This document shows positions 56,090 through 64,000 of a DNA stretch of 64,000 nt, in pieces (the first letter of the stretch is position 1; each line of letters begins with the position of its first letter). Source of the DNA: Rhodospirillaceae bacterium bin65 (GTDB lineage: Bacteria; Pseudomonadota; Alphaproteobacteria; Bin65); the NCBI GenBank assembly GCA_002238725.1, contig MPMX01000007.1, positions 1 through 64,000 on the forward strand, written 5' to 3'. The translations under genes were made by a program, and so were the position numbers. Below the pieces are notes generated by a model. The model did no database searches. It had not been told where the DNA came from and saw only the letters and a program-made list of their open reading frames with translations.

Positions 56090-59000
56090 ATGATGGAACG
56101 CGATATTTCCGTGGAACCGGCCTCGGCGCCGGCGAGCGAGCGAACGGGATCGGATCGGGAGGACACCTCCGGCAACGAGCCGATCGCCATCGTCGGCATG
56201 GCGTGCCGATTCCCCGGCGCGGCCGGCCTCGACGCGTTCTGGCGTCTGCTGGACGGCGGTGTGAACGCGGTCACGGAGGGGGAGCCCGGCTCCGGCATCG
56301 GGCGTGTCGGCGAACTGTTCCCCGAAGGGGCGGAGCTGCGCCGGGCCTGCCGTTTCGGCGCCTATCTCGACGAACTCGACCTGTTCGACGCCGCCTTCTT
56401 CCGCATCTCGCCGGTCGAGGCGCAGATGCTCGATCCGCAGCAGCGGCTGATGCTCGAGACCAGCTGGCGCGCGCTCGAAGACGCCGGCATGGACCCGGAC
56501 CGGCTCAAGGGCAGCCGGACGGGAGTCTACGCCGGGATCAGCAACAACGAATACCGTGGCCTGATCCTCGATGTCAGCGAGACGACCGAGCCCGCCGCCA
56601 GCCTCTACGCCGTCACCGGAACCTCCTTCAACACGGCGATCGGCCGGGTCGCCTACGCGCTGGGCCTGGAAGGGCCGGCGCTGGCGCTGGACACCGCCTG
56701 CTCGTCCTCCCTGGTCGCGATCCACCAGGCGGTCTCGAGCCTGCACCGGGGCGAGGCGGACCTCGCGCTCGCCGGCGGGGTCCACACCATCCTGTCGGGC
56801 CGGTTGCTGGAGCTGCGCGCCAACGCCGGGATGCTCTCGCCGGACGGGCGTTGCGCGACCTTCGATGCGGCAGCGAACGGCTATGTCCGCGGCGAAGGCT
56901 GCGGCATCGTCGTGCTCAAGCGGCTCGCCGAGGCGGAGGCGGACGGCGACCGCATCTGGGGCACGATCCGCGGCTCGGCCCTGAACCAGGACGGCGCCAG
57001 CCCCGGACTGACCGTGCCGAGCGGGCCGGCCCAGGAAAAGGTGATCGAAGCCGCGCTGCAGTCGGCGCGCCTTGCGCCTGCCGATGTCGACTATGTCGAG
57101 GCGCACGGCACGGGCACGGAAGTCGGCGACCCGGTCGAAGCCCGGGCGACCGGAACGGCCTACGGCCGCGGCCGCGACCCGGACCGGCCGTTGCTGATCG
57201 GCTCGGTGAAGACGAATATCGGCCATCTGGAGTCGGCGGCCGGCGTCGCCGGCGTCATCAAGGTCATGCTGGCGATGAACCGGGGGATCATCCCCAGGCA
57301 TCTCCATTTCACAACGCCGAACCCGGAGATGGACTGGGACCGGCTGCGGTTGCAGGTGACCGCAGAGCCGACGGCATGGCCGGACACCGGCGGGCGGGCG
57401 GTGCGCGCGGGCGTGAGCGGTTTCGGCTGGTCGGGCACCAACGCCCATGTCGTGCTGGAACGATACGGCGCGGCTGACGGGACAGGCTCGGCTGCCGGCG
57501 CGGCGCGGCCGGTTGCGGTTCGCCTGCCGGACTCGGTCGCAGCGGCGGCGGAACCGGCGCCGGCCGGGCGCAGGGCCCGGCTCCTGCCGCTCTCCGGCCG
57601 GTCGGAGGCGGCACTGCGCGACGTCGCGGAACGCTATCTGTCCTGGCTCGACGACCGGGCGGACGATCTGGTGGGCGATCCGGCCGCCGAGGCGGCGCTG
57701 CTGGCCGACATGGCGTGGACGGCAGCCGCAGGGCGCAGTCATTTCGACCGCCGGGCGGGGGTCGTTTTCCGCGACGCCGGCTCGTTGCGCGAGGGTTTGG
57801 CGGCGCTTTCCGGGGCTGAAGGGCCTGACGCACCGCAGACCGCGACGAAGGTGGCGTTCGCCTACACCGGACAGGCGAGCCAATGGGTCGGCATGGGCGA
57901 AACGCTCTACGAGAGCGAGTCGGTCGTCCGGGCGGTGCTCGACCGCTGCGACGCCCTGCTGCGCGCAGACCGCGGCGGATCGCTGCTCGACGTCATGTTC
58001 GGCCGGCCCGGCGCGCCCGGCAGCCTCGACGATCCGCAATGGAAGCAGCCGGCGATCTACGCCCTGGAATGCGCGCTCACCGCGCTGTGGTCCAATATCG
58101 GCATCCGGCCGGATATCGTGTTCGGTCACAGCCTCGGCGAAATTGCGGCTGCCCACACCGCCGGCGTGTTCGGACTGGAGGACGGGCTGCGATTCGCGGC
58201 GGCGCGCGGCGGGCTGATCGGGGCGCTGCCCGGCGAAGGCGCGATGGCGGCCGTATTCGCCTCCCCGTCGCAGGTGGAGGCGGCCGTATCCGCGCACAAT
58301 GCGGCATCGGACGAGGTCGACATAAGCATCGCCGCCGACAACGGGGCTCATCAGGTGTTGAGCGGCCCGCTGGCGGCGATCGAGGCGATCGAACAGCGCT
58401 TCGAGGCCGACGACGTCCGGGTCCGGCGGCTGAGGAAGAGCCCGGCCTACCACAGCGCGATGGTGGAACCGGCGCTGGACGATCTTGAAGCGGCGATCCG
58501 GGATATCGATTTTGCGCCGCCTTCGCTGCCCTTCGTCAGCAACCTGACGGGCCGCGCAATCGCGCCGGGCGAAACGCTGGACGCAGCCTATTGGAAACGC
58601 CAGGCGCGCGAACCGGTGGCGTTTCGCGCCTGTATCGAGACCGTGGCGGCGCTGGGCGTGGATGCGATCGTGGAGATCGGGCCGCAATCGGTGCTCGGCC
58701 CGATGGCGCTTCTGGCCTGGCCGGACCCGGCAGAGGGCGGCGCGCCGGTTTCGATTTCGAGCCTGCGGCGTCCCGGGACGGACATCCCGGAGTCCGAGGT
58801 CGAGGACGCGTTCGCCGCCGCCGCCGCGGCAGTCTACGGGGCCCGGCTTCCGCTGCGCTTCGAGGGCTTGTTCGAAGGCGAGGTGCGGCGCCGGATCGCG
58901 CTGCCGGGCTATCCGTTCCAGCGCGAACGTCACTGGGTCGAGGGGTCGAAGCGCCGCCGCGCGGGCGTCGGCCACCCGTTGCTGGGCGACCGCCACGAAT

Positions 59001-62000
59001 CCGCCCGCGGCGACATCGTGTTCGAGACCGAGGTGTTTCCGTCCGAACCGACGTGGCTGAACGATCACCGGGTGTTCGGCCGGCTGATCGCTCCGGGCGC
59101 ACTCTACGGCGCCATGGCGGCCTACGCGTCGACCGGCGAGGGCGCAGGCCCGATCTCCGTCGACGACATGCAATTGCACAATGCGCTGGTCTTCCCGGAG
59201 GCGGATTCCGATGAGGATGGCGGCGCCGGCGCCGGGCGGAATTTGCAGGTCCTGCTCGACGCCCCGGCAGACGGATCGACGCGCCGGGTCCAGATTCTCA
59301 GCAAGGGCGACGCCGACGACGAATGGACGCTGCACGCGGAATGCCGGGTCCCGTCGTCGCCCGGCGCCGGCCCGCCGGAGCCGCTGCAGCGCATCGATCC
59401 GGCCGGTCTGAAGGCAGGTCTGTCGCCGGTCGACCTGCCGGCCTTCTACCGGGCCAAGGCCGGGGTCGGAATCGATCTCGGCCCGTCGTTCCGGACCCTT
59501 GAGGCGGTCTGGGGCCGGCCGGGCGAAGCGCTCGCCGAAATCGCGTTTCCCGCGGCGCTCGGTTCGAACGCGCTCGAAATCCACCCGCTGCTGCTCGACG
59601 GCTGCTTCCAGGTCGTGGGCGCGGCGCGCAACCCCGAGCCCGAGGATGAGGCGGTTACATACCTGCCGTTTGCGTGGGAGCGGCTGTGGCTGCGCGACCG
59701 GCTGCCGGACCGGCTGATCTGCCATCTCGAGTTGAGAGAGCGCCCGGCGGCTGCCGCGGAAGAATCGGAGCACGGCGATCCGCGGGAAATCATGGCCGCC
59801 GATCTCCGCCTCTACGACCGGAGCGGCGAACCCGTCGGCGAACTGGCCGGCTTTGCCGTGAAGCGGGCGACGCGGGCGGCGCTGCTCGCGGCCGTCGAAG
59901 GGGTCGAAGACCTGCTCTACGAGGTCGTGTGGCGCGACAGCGCTCTCCCGCCGGGCATGCCGTCAGCCGACTTCCTCGCCACACCTTCCGCCATTGCCGA
60001 AAGCGCAGACCTCTTTGCAGAGTATCTGGCCGTCGAAGACGTCGAAGCCGGCAGCCGGGCCGCCCTCCTGGCGGACCTGGAAACGCTGGCGCAGGGCTTT
60101 GCGTTGCAGACCCTGGACCGGCTGGGCTGGCAGCGCACCGCCGGCGAAACGGTCGAGTCCCCCAGGCTTCGGCAGCAGCTCAAGGTCGGGCCGGAGCATG
60201 AGCGCGTGTTCCGCCGGATGCTGGAGATGCTGGCGCGGGCCGGCGTGCTGGAAACGGCGGACGGCGGATTCGTCGTCAAAGTCGCGTCCGGCGATCCGCT
60301 GCCGGACGGGCTGCCGGCCGATCCCGACGCCTTCGCAGCCGGGATGGCGGAGAAATATACCCACGGTTCGGTCGAGGTCGGCCTGTTCCGGCGCAGCGCG
60401 GACGCCCTGCCCGACGTGCTGCTCGGCGGCATGGACCCGCTGACCCTGCTGTTCAGCAGCGGCGAGCCGACTGCCGCGGACCTCTACAAGAAAGCGCCGG
60501 TCGCCCGCGCCGCGAACCGCATGCTGGCGGACGCGACGGCGGCGCTCCTCAAGAATTTGCCGGCCGGCCGGAAGCTGCGGATTATCGAGGTCGGCGCCGG
60601 CACGGGTTCGGCGACCGCGGTCGTGCTCCCGGAACTGCCCGAGGGCGGTTACGACTACACCTACACCGACATTTCCGCCGGCTTCTTCTCCGAGGCGGAA
60701 TCGCTGTTCGGCGGTGCGGAAGCGTCGATCGACTACCGGGTGCTCGACATCGAGGTCGACCCGATCGAACAGGGCTTCGACCGCCACGGCTACGACCTGG
60801 TGATCGCCTCCAACGTGCTCCACGCGACGCGCTATCTGGACGAAACGCTCGACCATTGCTGCAAGCTTCTGGCGCCCTCGGGGCAGTTGCTGGCGCTGGA
60901 AAACCTGCGCGGCCAGGGCTGGCTCGACCTGACTTTCGGCCAGCTGGACGGCTGGTGGCGCTTCGCTGACGATTACCGCCCGAACCACGCGCTCGCCGAG
61001 CCCGCAGTATGGCGCCGGGCGCTGACGGATACGGGCTACGGCGATATTGCGATCCTGGGATTCGATGCGTCCGACCCTGACGCCCGGCCGGACCGCGGCG
61101 TGATCATGGCCCAGGGACCGGCGGACGTGACCGAGACACCCGGCCTGTGGGTGCTGGCGGCAGACCGTGGCGGGGCAGCGGCCGAACTGGCGAAGGAACT
61201 GGCGGCCCATAACCAGACGGTCGTTATCGCCGGCGCCGCGCCGGCCGAAGACGGCAACGGGACAATCGGTGCGTTCGTGGAGCCGGAGCGGCGCGAGTCC
61301 TGGAAATCCCTGTTCGAAGACCTGCCCTCAAACGTGCCGCTGCGCGGAGTCGTCCATCTCGCCGCGCTCGACGGCCACGGGGCCGAGGCGACGACCGGGG
61401 AAATGGCCGATAATGCCCGGCAGGCGGCGGCGAGCGGACTGGCGCTGGGCCAGGGCCTGCTGGACGCCGACACCGCGCCGGAAAGCGGCGTGTGGTTCGT
61501 CACCCGGGGCGCGCAGGTGCTGGAGCAGGAGCGCAATGGCCAGCTTGCCGGCGCCACGCTCTGGGGCCTCGGCAAGGTGATGGCGCGCGAGGCGGTCCAT
61601 CTGCAGCCGCGGATGATCGATCTGGATCCGGCCGACGAAATGCCGCTGGCCGAGCTCGCAAACGATCTGTTGTATCCCGACGCCGAGACCCATATCGCCT
61701 ACCGGTTCGGCCGCCGGCAGGGCGCCCGGCTGGTCCGGGCCGCAGCCGTCACGGACCGTCTGGCCCTGCCGGACGAGCCCGGATGGGAGTTGGAGCCCGA
61801 TGCCGGCGGCTCCCTCGACGCTATCGGGGTGGCGCCTGTACCTGCGCGCCGGCTTGCGCCGGGAGAGGTCCGCGCTGCGATCGAGGCCTTCGGCCTCAAC
61901 TTCCGCGACGTGTTTATTGCCATCGGCCTGGTCGACGATTCCATGGGCGGAGAATTCTGCGGCCGGGTGCTGGAAGTCGGGGAGGGCGTCTCCAGCGTCG

Positions 62001-64000
62001 CCGTCGGAGACCGCGTCGTCGGCATGACGTTCCGCAACTACGGGTCGGAGACGGTGACCCTGGAAAAAATGATTGTGCCTGCGCCGCCGGGATTCTCGGT
62101 CACCGAGCTTGCGACGATCCCGACGGCGTTCGTGTCTGCCGCGCTGTCATTCGAGCTTTCGGGGCTGAACGCCGGCGACCGGGTGCTGATCCACGCCGGC
62201 GCGGGCGGGGTCGGGCTCGCGGCGATCCAGTTGGCCCAGGCGGCGGGCGCGGAGGTCTTCGCCACCGCGAGCGCGCGGAAACGGGACTATCTGCGCTCCC
62301 TCGGCGTCAAGCATGTGTTCGACAGCCGAACGACGGCGTTCGGCCAGGACATCCTCGATGCCACGGGCGGCGTCGGCGTCGACATGGTGCTGAACAGCCT
62401 GACCGGCGAGGGCTTCATCGAGGCGAGCCTCTTGTGCCTCGCGAAGGGCGGCCGTTTCGTGGAAATGGGCCGGGTCGACATCCTGAGCGAGGAGGAGATG
62501 GCGGCGGCGCGCCCGGACGTGTCCTACGCCATCCTCATGATCGACGTGCTCAAGGAGGAAGAGCCCGAAAAGGCCGGAGAGATCCTGCGGCGGCTGATGG
62601 CGCGGCTCGAGTCCGGCGAACTGACTCCGCTCGTCCATGCCAGATGCCCCGTGTCCGAAACGGCGCGCGCGATGAAATGCATGCAGGGCGCGCGGCACAT
62701 CGGCAAGATCGTCTTGACCAATTCGGCGCTTGCCAGGGGCCGGCTGCGCGACGACCGGATCTATCTGGTAACCGGCGGCCTGGGCGGCATCGGCTGCGCG
62801 GTTGCCGGGTGGCTGGCAGAGCGCGGCGCCGGGACGATCGTGCTCAACGGCCGCCGTCCCCCGGACCCGGAAATCGAGGAAGAAATCGAGGCGCTGCGCC
62901 GGCGCGGCGCTACGGTGCAAGTCGAACTCGCCGACGTCACGGAGGCCGCCGCGATGGACGCGATGCTGGCGCGGATGGATGCCGCTCTGCCGCCGCTCGG
63001 CGGCGTCATCCACAGCGTCGGCGTGCTGGCGGACGCCGCCCTCGGCAACCAGAGCTGGGAGAGCTTCGAAACGGTATTGTGGCCGAAGATGCTGGGCGCC
63101 TGGCACTTGCACCGGGCGACGATGGATCGCGATCTGGACCTGTTCATCCTGTTTTCGAGCGCCGCCGGTGTGATGGGCAATCCCGGCCAGGCCAACCACG
63201 CAGCGGCCAACGCGTTTCTCGACCAGCTTGCGGCACATCGCCGGGCGCTGGGATTGCCCGGCCAGGCCATCGCCTGGGGCGCGTGGTCGGGACTCGGCGA
63301 AGCCGAAGAACAGCGCGAGCGCATCGCCCGGCGGCTCGAGGCGCGAGGCGCCGGCTGGATCAGCCCGCAGCAGGGCCTCAAGGCGTTCGACCGGCTGGTC
63401 CGGCAGGATCCCGCGACCTCCACGGTGGTGGCGATTGACTGGCCGGTGTTCGCCGAGGCGGTCGAGTACCATCCACCGCTGCTCGAAAATCTCCTGTCCG
63501 CCGCAACGGACGATGAGGACGATGCAGCGGAGGGGCCGGACGACCTGATGTCCCGATTCCGCGTGGCGCTGCCTTCGGAGCGCGACGCCCTGCTGATCTC
63601 CTTCCTCCAGCGTGAGGTTCAGGCGGTGCTGCGATTGCCGTCGGCGCCGCCGCCGGCGGTCGGCTTCTTCGACCTGGGCATGGATTCGCTGATAGCGGTG
63701 GAGTTGCGCAACCGCCTGAACCGCACATTCGCCGGAGAATACGCGGCGCCCAACACGCTGGTGTTCGACTATCCGGACATCGCCGCCCTCGCCGGTCATC
63801 TGGCCGGCGAACTCGGCGACGCCGGCTCTGCTGCTGCGCCGGAGGCTGTGACGGAGGCTGTCCCGCCGCAAGCGGCGCCACGCGATGACGACGGTATCGC
63901 GATCGTGGGCATGGCCGGCCGGTTCCCCGGCGCGCCGGACATCGAGACCTTCTGGCAGCGGCTCGAAGCGGGCCACGATGCCGTAACCGACGGGCGGACG
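56090..64000 (+). CDS. highly reducing type I polyketide synthase (cut by window edge)
   Basis: One open frame of 2637 residues to the window edge; it begins at ATG 56090 (or 56093). The order is KS, AT, DH, cMT, ER, KR, ACP, then a second KS. KS: DTACSSSL (Cys204), EAHGTGT (His339), NIGHLESAAG (His379). AT: GHSLGEIAAA (Ser681). DH: DHRVFGRLIAPG (His993) and HPLLLDGCFQV. C-methyltransferase: IIEVGAGTGSATA (about 1500). ER: NFRDVFIAIG (about 1938), then HAGAGGVGLAA. KR: VTGGLGGIG (2227 on), with His in place of the usual Tyr at 2370 (GQANHAAAN). ACP: FFDLGMDSLIAVELRNRL (Ser2533). The second KS starts at about 2604 (GIAIVGMAGRFPG). The module can carry out full reduction and methylation. The upstream gap 55810-56089 has a TATAGT at 56002-56007 but no good -35. 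Confidence 0.95.
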   Translation, partial: MMERDISVEPASAPASERTGSDREDTSGNEPIAIVGMACRFPGAAGLDAFWRLLDGGVNAVTEGEPGSGIGRVGELFPEGAELRRACRFGAYLDELDLFDAAFFRISPVEAQMLDPQQRLMLETSWRALEDAGMDPDRLKGSRTGVYAGISNNEYRGLILDVSETTEPAASLYAVTGTSFNTAIGRVAYALGLEGPALALDTACSSSLVAIHQAVSSLHRGEADLALAGGVHTILSGRLLELRANAGMLSPDGRCATFDAAANGYVRGEGCGIVVLKRLAEAEADGDRIWGTIRGSALNQDGASPGLTVPSGPAQEKVIEAALQSARLAPADVDYVEAHGTGTEVGDPVEARATGTAYGRGRDPDRPLLIGSVKTNIGHLESAAGVAGVIKVMLAMNRGIIPRHLHFTTPNPEMDWDRLRLQVTAEPTAWPDTGGRAVRAGVSGFGWSGTNAHVVLERYGAADGTGSAAGAARPVAVRLPDSVAAAAEPAPAGRRARLLPLSGRSEAALRDVAERYLSWLDDRADDLVGDPAAEAALLADMAWTAAAGRSHFDRRAGVVFRDAGSLREGLAALSGAEGPDAPQTATKVAFAYTGQASQWVGMGETLYESESVVRAVLDRCDALLRADRGGSLLDVMFGRPGAPGSLDDPQWKQPAIYALECALTALWSNIGIRPDIVFGHSLGEIAAAHTAGVFGLEDGLRFAAARGGLIGALPGEGAMAAVFASPSQVEAAVSAHNAASDEVDISIAADNGAHQVLSGPLAAIEAIEQRFEADDVRVRRLRKSPAYHSAMVEPALDDLEAAIRDIDFAPPSLPFVSNLTGRAIAPGETLDAAYWKRQAREPVAFRACIETVAALGVDAIVEIGPQSVLGPMALLAWPDPAEGGAPVSISSLRRPGTDIPESEVEDAFAAAAAAVYGARLPLRFEGLFEGEVRRRIALPGYPFQRERHWVEGSKRRRAGVGHPLLGDRHESARGDIVFETEVFPSEPTWLNDHRVFGRLIAPGALYGAMAAYASTGEGAGPISVDDMQLHNALVFPEADSDEDGGAGAGRNLQVLLDAPADGSTRRVQILSKGDADDEWTLHAECRVPSSPGAGPPEPLQRIDPAGLKAGLSPVDLPAFYRAKAGVGIDLGPSFRTLEAVWGRPGEALAEIAFPAALGSNALEIHPLLLDGCFQVVGAARNPEPEDEAVTYLPFAWERLWLRDRLPDRLICHLELRERPAAAAEESEHGDPREIMAADLRLYDRSGEPVGELAGFAVKRATRAALLAAVEGVEDLLYEVVWRDSALPPGMPSADFLATPSAIAESADLFAEYLAVEDVEAGSRAALLADLETLAQGFALQTLDRLGWQRTAGETVESPRLRQQLKVGPEHERVFRRMLEMLARAGVLETADGGFVVKVASGDPLPDGLPADPDAFAAGMAEKYTHGSVEVGLFRRSADALPDVLLGGMDPLTLLFSSGEPTAADLYKKAPVARAANRMLADATAALLKNLPAGRKLRIIEVGAGTGSATAVVLPELPEGGYDYTYTDISAGFFSEAESLFGGAEASIDYRVLDIEVDPIEQGFDRHGYDLVIASNVLHATRYLDETLDHCCKLLAPSGQLLALENLRGQGWLDLTFGQLDGWWRFADDYRPNHALAEPAVWRRALTDTGYGDIAILGFDASDPDARPDRGVIMAQGPADVTETPGLWVLAADRGGAAAELAKELAAHNQTVVIAGAAPAEDGNGTIGAFVEPERRESWKSLFEDLPSNVPLRGVVHLAALDGHGAEATTGEMADNARQAAASGLALGQGLLDADTAPESGVWFVTRGAQVLEQERNGQLAGATLWGLGKVMAREAVHLQPRMIDLDPADEMPLAELANDLLYPDAETHIAYRFGRRQGARLVRAAAVTDRLALPDEPGWELEPDAGGSLDAIGVAPVPARRLAPGEVRAAIEAFGLNFRDVFIAIGLVDDSMGGEFCGRVLEVGEGVSSVAVGDRVVGMTFRNYGSETVTLEKMIVPAPPGFSVTELATIPTAFVSAALSFELSGLNAGDRVLIHAGAGGVGLAAIQLAQAAGAEVFATASARKRDYLRSLGVKHVFDSRTTAFGQDILDATGGVGVDMVLNSLTGEGFIEASLLCLAKGGRFVEMGRVDILSEEEMAAARPDVSYAILMIDVLKEEEPEKAGEILRRLMARLESGELTPLVHARCPVSETARAMKCMQGARHIGKIVLTNSALARGRLRDDRIYLVTGGLGGIGCAVAGWLAERGAGTIVLNGRRPPDPEIEEEIEALRRRGATVQVELADVTEAAAMDAMLARMDAALPPLGGVIHSVGVLADAALGNQSWESFETVLWPKMLGAWHLHRATMDRDLDLFILFSSAAGVMGNPGQANHAAANAFLDQLAAHRRALGLPGQAIAWGAWSGLGEAEEQRERIARRLEARGAGWISPQQGLKAFDRLVRQDPATSTVVAIDWPVFAEAVEYHPPLLENLLSAATDDEDDAAEGPDDLMSRFRVALPSERDALLISFLQREVQAVLRLPSAPPPAVGFFDLGMDSLIAVELRNRLNRTFAGEYAAPNTLVFDYPDIAALAGHLAGELGDAGSAAAPEAVTEAVPPQAAPRDDDGIAIVGMAGRFPGAPDIETFWQRLEAGHDAVTDGRT

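Noticed and set aside
55937-59773. A 1278-codon open frame on the minus strand opposite the polyketide synthase
   Set aside because: It is Arg/Ala/Gly-rich without any domain pattern, and every stretch lies opposite conserved KS, AT and DH motifs. It is a product of high G+C codon use.
58591-63438. Apparent frameshifts that would split the polyketide synthase into several genes
   Set aside because: Motifs of KS, AT, DH, cMT, ER, KR and ACP all fall in the same frame from 56090 to 64000; the shorter frames are shadows.

Overview
The window looks like chromosomal DNA from a G+C-rich alphaproteobacterium, most likely Rhodospirillales-like. The base composition is high in G+C, most coding regions have G/C in third positions, and several alphaproteobacterial gene neighbourhoods are present: argD-argF-hslO; dgt-argS-SPOR-nagZ-S2P-scpA-scpB; tatA-tatB-tatC-serS-surE-pcm; and yajC-secD. 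The genus was not determined. I see no rRNA, tRNA or CRISPR array.

Layout. At 1-362 there is the start of a sulfatase on the minus strand, cut by the window edge. Positions 484-6816 hold dusA, a penicillin-acylase-family lipoprotein, an alpha/beta hydrolase and a MetE-like zinc protein, separated by repeat-filled gaps. Positions 6850-8060 are an A+T-rich island with one HEPN-like gene of unknown function. Positions 8067-14304 are a TetR-headed beta-oxidation block: thiolase, a 3-hydroxyacyl-CoA dehydrogenase/enoyl-CoA hydratase fusion and an acyl-CoA dehydrogenase, with paired palindromic repeats in the gaps. Positions 14479-23039 carry hspQ, an FAD-linked 2-hydroxyacid dehydrogenase, a cold-shock protein, recQ, a second acyl-CoA dehydrogenase, an EamA transporter and an FAD monooxygenase. 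Positions 23383-26574 are argD-argF-hslO.

Positions 26575-27349 are a gene-free stretch of repeats and palindromes. The minus-strand block 27350-36562 (yajC, secD, folE, trkH, argE and an MmeI-like type IIL restriction-modification enzyme) follows. A DUF815 ATPase lies at 36780-37637. The long minus-strand block 37634-52334 runs dgt, argS, SPOR protein, nagZ, site-2 protease, scpA, scpB, an iron-type ABC permease and ATPase (fbpB, fbpC), tatA, tatB, tatC, serS, surE and pcm. Many neighbours overlap by stop-start fusions such as ATGA, TTGA and GTGA. The fbpBC pair interrupts the scp-tat neighbourhood and is preceded by a palindrome of the Fur/Mur kind.

Positions 52486-55809 carry erpA, xthA, an EthD-domain protein, a PaaI-type thioesterase and a Bcr/CflA efflux pump. 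From 56090 to the right edge there is one uninterrupted reading frame for a highly reducing type I polyketide synthase: KS-AT-DH-cMT-ER-KR-ACP and then the start of a second KS. The rest of that cluster lies outside the window.

Non-coding content is unusually rich. It includes three copies of a roughly 190-bp repeat with a 122-bp inverted-repeat core; one copy is split by a 184-bp element that has 15-bp terminal inverted repeats and an 11-bp target duplication. There are also at least five loci of a paired palindromic repeat, one 147-bp element with 19-bp terminal inverted repeats, and two arrays of a TGTCATG heptamer spaced 10 bp apart.
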